A program made the position numbers and the translations under genes. The notes under the pieces are model-generated. The model had not been told where the DNA came from. It saw only the letters and a list, made by a program, of their open reading frames with translations, and ran no database searches. Positions 1 to 12,496 of a stretch of 64,000 nt of DNA are shown here, piece by piece. Origin of the DNA: Floccularia luteovirens (lineage: Eukaryota; Basidiomycota; Agaricomycetes; Agaricales; Squamanitaceae). The stretch's first letter is position 1; every line of letters begins with the position of its first letter. Location of the stretch: contig VSJF01000012.1 of NCBI GenBank assembly GCA_009739215.1, positions 620,001 through 684,000 on the forward strand. Direction: 5' to 3'.

Positions 1-367
1 ATTGAAGATCGAAATTTTCATATATCTGGGGGGAATACACGACAATCCTGGAAAATCATTAAAGACTGTCTACAAAATAGCTTTCACATACCAGCACGCG
101 ATGGAAATCCAGCCCAACTAGGTTAAATTAAATAGCTTAAATTGTGCCTGGCATTTCAAAAAATTGAACTTACTATGCTGCTTATTTGTTCGCCTTCAAA
201 CACGCCCATGGTCATTAAATACAAGATACCGGGTTCCAACCTCGTACTTTATGAAGCCGGAAAATCCGATAATGTGACTTTGATGTGACCGTGACAAAAG
301 CATAACACGTGATCATGTGCTTTCGGCCGCGTTTCAAAGTTTTCGTATGCTAATTCTGCCGTTGACA

Positions 368-1704
368 ATGAATAACGGACAAGAAGCGTTTCGTAGACTT
401 GCCAACCAGCTGAGAGCTGCTGGAGGTCCTGGGTCTGGGTCAGCACCGAAAGGATTCTTTGCAGGCAGCGGCCTCTTGATTGCGCTTGTTGCGGGTGGTT
501 TCGCGCTCAATTCTAGCTTGTTCAATGGTTCGGATGCATTTCTTTCACCTTGAATAATTTCACCAAGACTTTACTTCCTAGTTGACGGAGGACATCGCGC
601 AATCAAGTACAGCAGGTAATCCACAAACTTACATGTACGTTCCGACTCAAGGCTAATCCTCGTCCGTAGGTTGTATGGTGTCAAAAAAGATATTTATCCA
701 GAAGGTACACACTTAGTGGTTCGTGATTGATAACTCTTACTCCGTATAACCTCTACAATATTCCATATCAGCTACCCTGGTTTGAAACTCCAATCATCTT
801 CGATGTCCGTGCCAAACCCCGGAATATCGCCAGTCTAACTGGAACAAAAGGTCAATGAAGCGAATCATTCTAGCTCCACTATACTAAATAATCTGGTATT
901 TGAAGATTTGCAGATGGTGAACATCACATGCCGTGTACTTTCGAGGCCCTCGGTGCAAGCACTCCCAACTATATACCGGGAACTTGGAAAGGACTATGAT
1001 GAACGTGTTTTACCATCTATAGTCAACGAGGTTCTAAAAAGTGTAGTTGCGCAATTCAACGCCAGCCAGCTGATAACGCAACGTGAAAATGTAATGTGTC
1101 TACTGTTCCTACTTTTTGTCAATTTCCTGATCTGATCTTAGGTTTCTCGCCTTGTTCGAGAAAACTTGACAACTAGAGCTCTCCGGTTTAACCTAGTTTT
1201 GGATGATGTTTCCATCACTCATGTAGCATTCTCACCCGAATTCACTCATGCTGTTGAAGCGAAACAGGTATGAGCCTGACATATTCTTCATAGGATGACT
1301 CCCAACCATGTATCTAGGTTGCCCAACAAACAGCACTCAGAGCTGCCTTTTTGGTTGACCAAGCGATACAAGAAAAACAAGTGAGTAATCAGATCACTGT
1401 TGATTCCTGTACTAAGCTACTTTTCAGTCCATCATAGTTCGTGCGCAGGGAGAAGCAGAGAGTGCTGAACTTATTGGAGAATCACTACGTAAAAATAAAG
1501 GGTTTTTGGAACTTCGGCGCCTGGAGGCTGCCCGAGATATCGCAACAACATTATCGACATCAGGGAACAATGTAATGCTCGACTCACAAAGTTTGTTGCT
1601 CAATGGTGCGGCTCTTTGCAGTTTGTGTGATACATATTGTACTAACCTTCTATAATACAGTTGCAGGGAATGATGTCAAAGAGATATTGAAGATGCAAAA
1701 GTAG
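368..1704 (+). CDS. PHB2: Prohibitin-2 (mitochondrial prohibitin complex subunit)
   Basis: Multi-exon gene. The ATG at 368 opens a first exon with a hydrophobic N-terminal anchor ([18 protein letters not shown], about residues 28-45). It is followed by the prohibitin/band 7 (SPFH) core: [31 protein letters not shown], and a long exon with [20 protein letters not shown] and [21 protein letters not shown]. The C-terminal coiled-coil region ([14 protein letters not shown]) ends at TAG 1702-1704. Exon joins such as AATG|gttcgg..cctag|TTGACGG at 527/582 keep the frame. PHB2 pairs with PHB1 in ring complexes of the mitochondrial inner membrane that act as scaffold/chaperone for respiratory proteins and the m-AAA protease. 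All conserved blocks are present and no break was found. Only 164 bp separate it from the MSH5 start downstream on the same strand. The SPFH pattern and the [16 protein letters not shown] block fit PHB2 better than PHB1. Confidence 0.95.
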
Positions 1705-1868
1705 AGCCTATTGTGTAATATTGGTCTCATTGTTCGTATTAATATCCAAGGCGTCCATCATCTCATCTGCCTGAGATTAGACTGAAATTGATTTCACGTG
1801 ACATTCTCTACCACTTCTCAAGAAACCATTGCCTCATAAAAATAAGTTATATATCCTTTCAACCACAT

Positions 1869-4800
1869 ATGTCGTTGCAAAGTGGCAAACGTCTTCGATC
1901 CAGAACTAGCAGCGACTGTGGCGCCAGTCCCGACTCACCCACTAGCTATAAGAAACTAAGATGGCAAGACGGCTCGGGTACCGATGAACCTGAGAATGAC
2001 AGTGAAGATGAACGGGAGACAGAGTCAGAGAAGGTTAGTCAGTTTTGTGTTTTGCATGAGAAAGCTAATACTACCTCAGACCTATCTCGCTGTTTTGTGC
2101 TCACAGTATGTCTGACCAATATTTAAAGAGGCTAATTTGAGTAACCCATCCTGTTCTCAGTGGCCGACTTGGTTGTGCTTATTATGATGTTTCAAAAAGC
2201 AAAATCTACGTGCTCGAAGATACTCAAGATACCAACCCATATGACTTGACTAAACTACGTTGAGTCAAGACAACTGCTCACCGGACCAAATGTTTGATAC
2301 ATCCGGTCATAGTTTTAGAACAAGCCTGTCCGGATATGGTCTTAACCAGCTCAAGAGCAGACGACGAATTTATTGATGCATTAAGAGAATACGGTTAGTG
2401 TTTGCCACGAAAACAGAGTGCATATATTGACTGCAATCGATCAAATACTGTAGCAGAGCCTTCAGTTATTCAAGTACAGATTAGACCATACAAAGAATTT
2501 TCTTTTGCGAAAGGGCGCGAGCGGTTGCTATCCCTAAACCGACTTTTTGAATATCCTGAGAATATTGGTTTCCAGATGTCGCCTGGAATAAACCCAGTCA
2601 CCCCTTGTAGGAACGGAAATACTTACGATTCCATGTTTACTCAGAAACAAATCAACATTGACCCAGCGACGAAACGTTGGAATGCCTCCATCAGATTGAG
2701 CAACTTTTTATCCCTGGACTCCTCGCCGCTTTGCGTGAATATAAATAGAATATATGCGCATATAACTTTACTAATTACGGTACAGGTGGCTTCAGTAGGC
2801 GCGTTGATTGATCATCTTGTTCGCGAAAGAGCACTTGGGGATTTCGACGATGAGGGTATCGATGGCTTGGACATCAGAGACATCGAAGTCCTAGCACTGT
2901 AACTCCATTCTACAGAAATGAACATTGGGATGCGCAATAAGTTTTCAATTTACAGAAATACAGTCATGCAGATCAACTCAGATGCTTTATTGTACGCGTC
3001 AATCAACTCTGCGGTTTTGCGAACCATTGACTGTTTTTCTAGATCCCTTCAAATATTCGAGAACGAAAGCCATGCATCCGTACATTCTCTTAAAACCAAA
3101 GAAGGATTATCGTTATTCGGCAAGTTTCTATCAACCAGATTCGGTCTAGAAATAACATGCCTCTTGCCTTAGGAATATTGAACAACACAAAAACGTCTTT
3201 AGGTCGTTCGTTATTGCGTACTTGGCTTCTTAGACCATCTCTCTTGATTGATGTGATCCATGCTCGTCATGAGGCGGTCGCATGTTTCATAGCCCCAGAA
3301 AACATTGAACCGACGACTATCCTCCACAATCACCTCAAAGGTATCAAGAATTTGCCAAAAATACTCCAAAACATGAAGGTAGGGAGGACAAATATCTCCT
3401 GTTGGCAGGGAATCGTGAAGGTCTGGTGATGATGTTTGATATCCGGACTTCCAAGCTGAATTATTTTGCAGTTCACATATCACACCACTATGTTGCGAGA
3501 TACCCTAAATGATCTACATCAGGCTGATAATGTCACTATCGTCCAAAAAGTTCATATACGCTTTTGACTTGTATTACAACTATCTGACATTGCTTAATGT
3601 TTAGTTAATCAAAGTCTTGGACGTTACCACCTTTAAAGAAGTTGGAACTCGAGTAAATGAGATTGTCAGAATATGTACACGTGGCTCATCGTTAGGTGCC
3701 TGCTGATGCCACCACAGATCGACTGGGAAGAATCAAATGATTCTGGGAGAGTTTGTGTTCGCCCACTGGTGAATGAGGAGTTGGACAATAGAAAGTTGGT
3801 ATATCAAGGCATTGATATAATATTGGTATGGGGTAAACCAAACATCTTTTCTACCACTCATATTTTTGTCAGTGCAAGGTTGCAGAACAGATATCTGGAT
3901 ATGTTCCCCGTCAATTTGCGTCATCTCTAAATGTCGTATATTTCCCACAACTAGGTAGGTTCATTTTTACATCTATCCATTACCAGCAATGACTAGTGAT
4001 CAGGATATCTTATATGCGTGCCGATGCTGGAAGAATGGCAAACTGAAACCGGAATACAAGTTCTAGATGGCTGGACCTTTCAAGTTCGTTTTGTCACTTG
4101 TGAACCTTTGAAATTTCTCCTTACATATATAAGTTTTCTTCAGAGTAAGTTTCTTAGTTGAAAGATCGACCTTCTAAAGGATTGCGCCTCTAGTGCCCAC
4201 GTATATTTTAAATCACAAGAAATGCATGGTTCGTTTTACATTAACCATGTAGTCGTAATCCTGAGCATGTTTTCAGATATGGATTTACACATCGGTGATC
4301 TTCATTCTACGATTGTTGACAGAGAAATCGAGATAATACAAGAACTACTTGAGGATATTCTAGTACACTACACAGCTATAAGCCATGCATGCGACGTTTT
4401 TGCAGAATTGGATTGCCTTTTATGCTTCGCGGAGGTATCAAGATTACATTGTTATACCCGCCCAAATATGGTCACCGAAAATGTTGTTCATATCACGCAA
4501 GGAAGGTGCGTGAGTGCATCAATATTTATTCGACTTTACACAACTGTTTGTCTGGTTGATTAAAGACATCCATTACAAGAACAAGTTGTTGATACGTTTG
4601 TACCTAATGATGCCCATATTGTTGGAGGTCGTGGAACAAGGGAGGAGGGCGAAGGAGACGGCTGCAATAGTATTTTACTTTGCACAGGCGCCAACGCTTG
4701 TGGAAAGGTAGATCAATGCATTTCCACGAATTTATGTGTGTATTTATTTGCCCAGAGTGTATACTTGAAACAGGTCTCATCGCTTATTCATGAAAAATTC

Positions 4801-6023
4801 CTGATGAAGCGTCTAATCACCCGGTAGATTGCGATGATCCAGTTCATGGCGCAGGTCAGGGCCTGAACAGCTGTTGCTAACTTTGATTGTTGACTTACAT
4901 TATAGATCGGATGGTACGTCCTGTTACACTTTTTGTTCACGCTTTCAATGATTTTCTCCAAAGTTTTGTTCCCGCAGAATGTGCGACACTTGGCCTCGTC
5001 GATAAAAGTGAAAGTCCTCGCTTGTTTCATATTACTCGGTGATTGACAAATGTGCATGTCACTGCAGTTTTTACACGTGTATCTACCCGAGAATCCGTTT
5101 CGAAGGTATTAAGCTAATTTCCGCGAGCTGCGCACTGGAACCAACGACTATCATTTATTAGGCCCAGTCTGCCTTCATGATTGATCTCAATCAGGTGTCT
5201 TTGTCACTTCGTAACTGCACTGCTCGTTCTTTGATTCTTTTAGACGAGTTTGGCAAAGGTACTCTTCCAACAGGCGAGTAATTAATCAATTGTCTTTATG
5301 TTGCTTCATTGCTTCACATTCCTGCTAACCACCCTCGAAATTGATACCGTCCAGATGGAGCAGGACTGTTCTGCGGAGTTATCAAACACTTCCTTAACCG
5401 GGGAACGGATTGCCCAAAGGTTCTTGTCGCGACACACTTCCACGATGTGTTCACAAAAGATTTGTTGGATCCCGACCTTTCATCGATCTCCTTCTGCAAC
5501 ATGCAAGTCATTTTTATAACAAGCGATGGTATGATACTAGAAGATGAACAAGATGGCGACTCCTCTTCTGTCACTGAGGGGGTAAATAAAATTGCGCCTG
5601 GAGAGAAAATTGTATATCTTTATAGGCAAGGTTGATCTGAAATTTGAGTATTGGCCTCTTTGATATTAGCCCCCATTAGGGTTGCGCAAGGATTATCACT
5701 CGAGTCGCATGCAGCTAAATGTGCTGCAATGTTCGGGATTCCCCCACAAATTGTGGAACGTGCAAACTATGTCAGGTCGGTTCGTTTTATAATTAGATTT
5801 TTGCGTTTAGTAACGTGCTCTATCGTTCAAACTCGGTAGCCAACTAGTATCATCCCATGAGCTTGGCCGACTTTTGGACGAAGAAATGTCCGAGGAAGAC
5901 AAAGCTGACCTACAGAATGCTGAAGCTGTGTGTCGACGGTTTTTAGAATGGAAGTTGGACGCAGAGGAAAGTGTAGATGTCAAAACCAAACTTGCGCAGG
6001 TGCTTGGAATGGACCCAACGTAA
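1869..6023 (+). CDS. MSH5: MutS homologue 5, meiotic crossover factor
   Basis: Large gene cut by many short introns. The ATG at 1869 opens an acidic, serine-rich start. A recognisable MutS series follows: [22 protein letters not shown] (domain II region), [16 protein letters not shown] and [16 protein letters not shown] (lever, about 3.1-3.3 kb), and [16 protein letters not shown] (clamp). The ATPase begins with Walker [16 protein letters not shown] (about 4.68-4.77 kb, split by an intron), continues through the E-C-A-T-L-G block after 4.97 kb, and has Walker [14 protein letters not shown] (about 5.23 kb) and the ATHFHDVF block (about 5.44 kb). A C-terminal helix region ends at TAA 6021-6023. 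The family acts as an MSH4-MSH5 clamp that stabilises Holliday-junction intermediates in meiosis and does not repair mismatches. No N-terminal mismatch-binding domain I is visible, as expected for MSH5. Apparent stops between exons are explained by GT..AG introns, so the gene looks intact. Confidence 0.93.
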
Positions 6024-7335
6024 CAACATGCAAGACTGGCATTGTTATACTGGAGTTGTTGGCATCGTACGGCTATTAGGAAAGAAAAATCTGGTATTGT
6101 ATTAATACTCCTTATGGACTTCTAACCCTGGAGGAGCTACGCAATTTTCTTATTAGTTGCGTATTATAGAATCAAACGAGAAGTTCACACCGTCTTTTAT
6201 TATACCATACATCAAAAATTGAGAGGAAACTAAGCTAGCGATTATGATAAATACAACGAAAATATGTTACTGTATCACCTTCGTAACCATAGGAGGATAA
6301 ATAGTAAGTATATCCGATTTACACACTACTACTAAGTATGAATTTTTATTAGAACTTTCTCTGCATATATAATGAAACAATCTCATCACTCTCACCAGTA
6401 CCCATAATGTTGCCCAATACTGAGGTTGTGCGTTTCACAGCTTCGAAAGCCTTACAGAAGGATCTTTCTACCATTAGACCCTTGTTGGACGCACTTGCTA
6501 AAATTCCTGGAACCATTGCGCCGACCTTTCTGTTCATGGCATAAACAGAATAAGTCGCAGGTTCATATTCTGGTTCAGCTATCGAAGATGGAACAACCAT
6601 GATTCTCATTACAAGTAAGTTAAGATGCAAATTTACTATATAAAACTATTTGCTCTTATCTTTTTGATCCCGAGTCTGGGGAAACATAAGAGCATTTCAC
6701 CAATTTCACTAAATCTGAAAGTTTAGATGCTCTGATGATGCCTTCTATTAATGGTAAAGTAAGCGCAAAACATATTGTGTTCAGTAAAGATTCTACCAGT
6801 GAATTGAGTGCTCCAACAACCGAAGTGGCCTTTATGGAAGATATAGAGTTTGTTACAAAAAAAGAACTCGGAAGATTGCTGTCAAACTTGAACGAAGGCT
6901 TGGATAAAGCTGTAAGAAACCACCCGCCCTCAATCTAGATCTGGGGAAAGGGAAACGACTAGAGAGGATCCTGAGGCATTCTATGGTCCAATTGGTTGGG
7001 ACTGTTTCAAAGTATGTTCAAAAATCCTACCACAATCGTAATCCTATTTATTCACCCGTGAAAATTAGGCACACAAAACAGCGATGGTAGGACAGCTGCA
7101 CGCTTCTGCTCAGAAAGTAGTGGCTGCAACGGAGCTTAAAATATTTCACGTTCATTTGAAGAAGTACCGGGCCGAACATATATGATGTTAATGCATTGAT
7201 TCCTTGTTGTACAAAGATCCCCGAGATGAGCGTCGTTGATATCTTTCCATTGAATGCGAGCTGTAGTTGATAAATGGTCAAGCTTCAAGTTTTTAGATGA
7301 AGTTTCCACTGAATTTAATAAATACCTTTCACGTT
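6024..7335. other. Gene-poor stretch with weak ORFs
   Basis: No confident gene. On the plus strand, 6735-6910 reads MMPSINGKVSAKHIVFSKDS.. then MEDIEFVTKKELGRLLSNLNEGLDKA. A possible later exon at 7069-7185 reads AHKTAMVGQLHASAQKVVAA..KKYRAEHI and stop, and follows a tttag-like acceptor (aaaattag). On the minus strand a reading from about 6609 to 6349 (VVPSSIAEPEYEPATYSV..) is also open. None matches a family I recognise. It may be a small lineage-specific gene or a relic. Confidence 0.3.
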
Positions 7336-9085
7336 TTAACGTTTATAAGACGCAGCTTTCTTCGTCATATAAACACAACTAAAATTCTGTGTATGCTCTC
7401 TGAACCAAGGAATCCAATCAGCATCAACACCTGCGCAGCGATCGACTTTCAATAATGAAATTGGTTCTGCATGGAACCTAACAACGGTTTGACTGTTGGG
7501 AGATATGGTCTGATCATCCAATATCGGCTGTGGTAACCGAAGTTTCACCAATCGTACAAGGGGTCCAGTCCTGACATCAGGGCATTCAGTGACGATGAGA
7601 TCCGTGAGTAACGGACAGAGAATGTTGTGAGTTGTTTTCAAGATGTTTTCTGATTCCGGAGTGGACGGAACTATTGTCGACAGGGCTTCTAATACGGGCA
7701 ATACCTTGGACAGCCCATTTAATTTGAGTCTTCGCAGGGAAGGCGCTGCGCACAACAAATCGACCAAGGTTGAACTTGTGGCAGGAGAAGAAGAAATCGA
7801 AAGATCGACCAATTGAGTGGGTCCTTGCCTTATCAAGTTTCGCAGTCCCGCGTCCAGGGAATGGATGCCATTGATTCGCAAAGTTTTTAAAGATGGAAGG
7901 GTCACTTTAGTAAGGAATTCGGACGCCCAAGGAACATATGTGAACTCTATACGATCCAGTTGTGGAAGATCCGCTTCTACCAATAGACTAGTTCTGTCAT
8001 GCATGTGGCCCTCAATGATGAGAGACTCTAGTGATTTGTTACTAGAGAGTAATGCCATCACAGAAGATCCGCTACTTTGGGAATGGCGGGATACAAATGA
8101 TTTAAGATTCATAACCTTTGAACCTAAAAACTCCCAGCAAAAATGGGTCCTGGATAGTGTTAAGTGCTGGAGGTTCGGCTGTACTATATCAGGAAATTTG
8201 CAAGGGAAATAAGAGTATTCTTGGCTGTCAATTTCCAAGCGTTCGAGGTTGGTAAGAGTGTAGGTGATGTCGTTTGCTTGAGAAAATGTGATGTAATCCC
8301 AACCGACCGTCTCACAGATACGTAAATGATCCCATTTGATACCTTTCAAGCAGTGCGAAACCAATAAGGGGTTTGCAACCTGATTATTTGACCGCAGGGA
8401 TAAGTGACGAATACGTCCTTTAGAATGTTTGATCCAAAGTCTGGCTTTGTGTTCTGGTCGATGGCGAGAGAGTATCAATGTATCCCACAGAAGCGGGTTC
8501 CCGGAAGCTAACTCTCTCCAATATCTGCATATATGCAGCAATGTTACCAGCATTACAGAATCTGCCGTTACCAATATGTTGAATATTTCTCCAATTAATT
8601 CAGCAGGTAACTTTTTGAACTGATTTTCATTGCGCCATGCGTGTTCGGTGGCTTCCTTCCGAGCGGCATCAATCTGATTTTTGAGTTCCAGCAGCTGGTC
8701 CCGTCGTTTCATCTCAGTTGGATTTACTTTCGCGAGGGCTTTCTCTACCATGACTATGGCAGAATCAAGCTTGCGCACTGTGAAGAAGAGACGTGCAGCG
8801 CGCGAATAGCCATGCCACTTGTCTGGTGCAGCATCGATCGTGAGCTTGGCATCCCGAAGCGCGTCTTTATACCTGTCCAACTTTTCATATGCAGCTGCTC
8901 GCGAATCAAATAGCTTGTATTCTCCATCTTGTCCATTCTGCTGGATAGCCTACACATGCATGTGTGATTAGATAGACAAAATATAATTGGTGGTGACCTA
9001 CTTGAGTGAAATTTGCTATAGCAGCTTCATATTGAGCAGCTTGAAAGCATTGAATGCCATTTCTGAAAGACTCTTTCCAAGACAT
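7336..9085 (-). CDS. TPR-F-box-LRR protein of the Dia2/Pof3 type
   Basis: Two exons (9085-9002 and 8949-7336) around a 52-nt intron give 565 residues. The first exon starts MSWKESFRNGIQCFQAAQYEAAI, a TPR helix pair, and TPR-like repeats continue to about residue 130 (FDSRAAAYEKLDRYKDALRDA, KWHGYSRAARLFFTVRKLDSA). An F-box follows at about 145-190 (KLPAELIGEIFNIL, ICRYWRELASGNPLLWDTL). The rest is leucine-rich repeat-like (LTNLERLEIDS, LPSLKTLRINGI, APSLRRLKLNGLS). The order TPR, F-box, LRR is that of yeast Dia2 and fission yeast Pof3, substrate receptors of SCF ubiquitin ligases linked to replication-fork and genome stability. That specific role is inferred from architecture; many basidiomycete F-box/LRR proteins are expanded and functionally unknown. 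The gene is divergent from the cyclin gene with 112 bp between starts. Confidence 0.82.
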
Positions 9086-9197
9086 GTTGCAAGGTGAGAA
9101 ACTGGAATTGCAAGTGTGAGACGCGTCCGTGACATGACAGTCACGAAAATTATGCGAATGACCAAAATAGGAAAAGTATTTATCTTTCGAACTGACC

Positions 9198-10674
9198 ATG
9201 GAAAACATTCAATCGAGGGGACAGTCCCCGTCCCAATTACCCACCTCATCATCTAAGTATCACCACCCATACTTCACACCAGCAGAGGTTGAATATCTTT
9301 CTGAGAAACAACGAGGTAAACTTTCTCTCTCTCAAGAAGAGAAGGTACGGCAAAATGCATGTGGATTCCTGGAGGCACTAGGGGCACGGATTGGATTGTG
9401 AGTACTCGTATATACCATGCAGCTGTTGGATGCCGTCGCTAAGATTACCTAGTCCTCGACGTACTATTGCGACTGCTCAGAATCTATATCACCGTTTCCA
9501 CCTTTTCTTTCCTCGAAAGGATTTTAATCACATTGTAGGTATTCGTGACCTTTGAATAGACTTATATCATGTTGCATAACTCTATAGGATGTCTCCCTAG
9601 CGGCGCTCTTTGTGTCTACAAAGATGCACGATACTCTCAAGAAACCTCGTGAGCTGCTTGCTGTGTCATATGCAGTGCGTTTTCCAGACTTGGTTGCCAA
9701 ATCAAAGCATCCAGGAGGTGAAGTCGACTTGGACACAATGGATCCTCAGGTGTGTCTCAAAGCTTATCTTACTTAGTCTTGGACATGCTTATAGACGAGA
9801 AAAGGTCGTTGAGCATGATCGGCAACGGCTACTTGCAGTAGAAAGGCTCATTCTTGAGACGATATGTTTCAACTTCACCTCACGCATGCCATTCCCGTAT
9901 GTCATTAAGATAGGAAGAGCTATTAATGGTGGGTTCATGAAGTATTTCACGATCAGACCCCTTATAAATATATTATAGCCTCGAAAAAACTCGTCAAGTT
10001 GGCTTGGCGATTATCCATTGACTGGTAATATGGCAGTGTTGTTTTATTTCTCTTTGCTTAAGGACCCATTTTAGCTATCGCACACTACTTCCCATCCAAT
10101 ATCCTCCCCATACAATTGCAATAGGAAGTATATATGTCGCAGCTCTTCTCTCTTCCTTCGAGCAACCAGAGGAAAAGAAAGTACCTGGCTTTCAGACCAG
10201 CCACGAACTCGCAGAAAAATTAGGCAAATCCGGTCATTGGGAAAGCATATTTTCAGCACAGATTGAAGATCTGGAAGGTGAGCTTTGTCCGTGGTTGTTA
10301 TACTTTCAATCTGAATCAATGAATGTCACATAGATATTGCGCACACTATCCTTGACATGCTCATTCAGGGTTCTCAAAATTCATCTGCAAACACCTCTCC
10401 TAGTACACCATCGTCACCATCCCCGCATCTTCGTGATCGACATTCACAACTGCACGCACAGACGCCAGTGCAAGTACCATACAAGGCTGAACAACTCATT
10501 CGGCTCAAGATTGCTATACGAGAAACCGAACACCCCCCACGACCTCGCCAGCCATTAGGGAATGCGGATCCAAGTGCTTTGTATGGGGGAGAGGATAACA
10601 ATCTAATAGGTCGAAATGAAGGTACTGTTAGATTCTTATTTGGTCCTCCAGGAGTGGTCGATAGCGTTATCTGA
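9198..10674 (+). CDS. Cyclin-domain protein, Ctk2/cyclin K-like (CTD kinase beta subunit)
   Basis: Multi-exon gene starting at ATG 9198. The first exon has FTPAEVEYLSEKQRGKLS, then cyclin-box helices QNACGFLEALGARIG, TIATAQNLYHRFHLFFPRKD, DVSLAALFVSTKMHDTLKKP (about 9.33-9.66 kb) and DRQRLLAVERLILETICFNFT (about 9.81-9.88 kb). The second cyclin fold is spread over short exons (KKLVKLAWRLSID, IQYPPHTIAIGSIYVAALL). The tail is Ser/Pro-rich and ends at TGA 10672-10674. Plus-strand introns join in frame (for example GACTG|gtaata..ttttag|CTATCGC). Cyclins of this class activate Cdk9/Ctk1/Cdk12-type kinases that phosphorylate the RNA polymerase II C-terminal domain. The N-terminal YFTPAEVEYLSEKQ block is typical of fungal Ctk2 proteins. 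Cyclin L is the nearest alternative. Confidence 0.8.
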
Positions 10675-10781
10675 GAACGTCTCTTCCCTCACCTTGCGGG
10701 ATAATAAATATGTATTATGTATATACAACTTCTATTATGTGGTATCGGTCTAATTGCAGAATGTTACTACACCTCGAGAGT

Positions 10782-12235
10782 TTATAGGGAGTGAAGGAAG
10801 TGTTGAATGATAGGTAAGACTAATAACCTAAACGGGCTAAGAAACGGTGGTATCACCATTCCTCCACCCAACCCACGGTTATGCCAGGAGTCAACTGTTT
10901 GTAAAGTCAGATGAAATGAAGAGAGCAGATGATACCATAGAAACAACGTACTCATTGGTTGAGTCAGGAAAAACATAATGAAATATACCCAAAGTCTCCC
11001 AAACCATCCTCCAACTCTTCGTCCAGTTATTGATCGCCAAGCTCTTTCCAATGCTAGGATAGGACCTTGAATCGCAAAGAAAGCTATGGGTCTGTAATCC
11101 CATCCTCTGTCCATGGAATACATGGAACATTCATGATACAATCCTGACGCCATAAAGGTCCCGAACATCATGCCGATGTTTCCGCCCAACCATTTCCCAG
11201 GATATCCACCAAAGACGGTGAATGTTTGGCGTAGTAATTGGTGCCAGTGGGTGGCCCAGAACGAGTGCATTGAATCTGCAATCCAGGGATTGGCCATGAC
11301 AGGTGGCCATGATGTAGGAGAACTGTTTAAGATCCCCACTGCGAACAAGGTGATCAGGTCATGCATCATGCCGAAACCTTTCAATAGCGCAGATCCTGTT
11401 AGTAAATTAATTATCGTGGACACCACATAACGTGAATGTAAAGGTAACTGGGGATAAAACATTGTCCCTCCGACCGGTGTTCCGATCCCAGGCAACATCT
11501 TTATCAAGGATTCCAGAAAATCAAGAAGCATGAAGTTGATGATGAACGAGCGAGCGGTTGCAATCAGGAAGGACGTCCGTTCTAACGGCCGTGTTTCTCT
11601 TGGGATATGGATCCCACGACCAAATTTCCAGTTTAGTCCCCGCATGGTATGTGCGAGCTCCAAAGCGTCATACAGCCACGAGGCAATGAAAGGGTGTTCA
11701 TGATGTTCTGGGTTGGCATTAGCGTTGCCATTGACGACTCCTTTGTCTTTGCGAACTCCAGGAGCGGTCTCGCCAATCTTAAGCATACCCTCTTTGGTCA
11801 ACGCGAATTCGAAAGACTTGCTAATTGCAACAGCGGCAAACAGACCTAAAAAATGGGTTAAAGTAGGGTGCCAAATGATGACGTGTAGACTTTACATTGT
11901 CCCCAATTGTACACGTTGAGCTCTGGAATGGTCCATGTGAAACGATATGCTGCTACCAAGATTGTTGTAACAGTGCTTGGGAGGAGCAGGAGACGGATTG
12001 TATATGTATCCGGACGCCGGGCGAGGTAAGCCAAAAATATGAAGGGTATGTAACAGAGTATAGGATATATAGCAGTCTTCCCGTTAAGAGGTATCCGATC
12101 TCGTGGCTCTGGAACTATGGTACGAAACGCCTCCCTAGTCCCATAGAGAAGCCTTGTGGAGCAAAAGGGTGAGTAAGAATTAATGGCATAATGACATAGG
12201 AAACACACGCACTCTTGGGTAAAAGACAGACTCAT
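10782..12235 (-). CDS. MBOAT/wax-synthase-like membrane acyltransferase
   Basis: Three exons: 12235-11896, 11845-10952 and 10894-10782 (introns of 50 and 57 nt), about 448 residues. Several membrane segments are visible (IYPILCYIPFIFLAYLA, YVVSTIINLLTGSALL, FGRLWVYFIMFFLTQPM). The catalytic-type block PWIADSMHSFWATHWHQLLRQTF carries the F-W-x-x-x-W-H-x-x motif of the wax synthase domain, followed by SGLYHECSMY with a conserved His. The third exon is deduced: without the 57-nt intron the conserved DSW-NRGLGGGM..PPFLSP end would be displaced. Family members transfer acyl groups to alcohols or terpenoid hydroxyls in the ER membrane; the substrate cannot be read here. The start is uncertain: ATG 12235 is used, but an upstream ATG near 12301 could begin a further exon. 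The gene is divergent from the transporter gene. Confidence 0.8.
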
Positions 12236-12496
12236 TTAAGATCAAGTACCTCTGTAGTCCAGCAACACAGAGAAGTAAAGAGGGCAGAACCGGACAACAT
12301 GCGGCTCTGATGACTACAGGCCGCTCACGTCGTACGGAGGATAAGTGTTGCCGCATAATTTCTTAAATTTTAAATTTACTTATTGTAGATCACGTGGGAA
12401 ATATATTTAACAATTTAATCACCGCATTTGGTCACACGATGCAGATAATAGGAGCTTATAATTAGCTTCTCGAGTCTTGTTATCACCTGGTGGACA

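Noticed and set aside
1788..1868. Upstream in-frame extension of MSH5
   Set aside because: The extension (MISRDILYHFSRNHCL..) does not start with ATG (attgatttc at 1786) and has no MutS similarity; ATG 1869 is the first good start.
4788..5057. Minus-strand 89-residue ORF within MSH5
   Set aside because: Shadow of the MSH5 ATPase exons and introns; no family match.
7817..8212. Plus-strand 131-residue ORF within the F-box gene
   Set aside because: Antisense shadow of the leucine-rich repeats.
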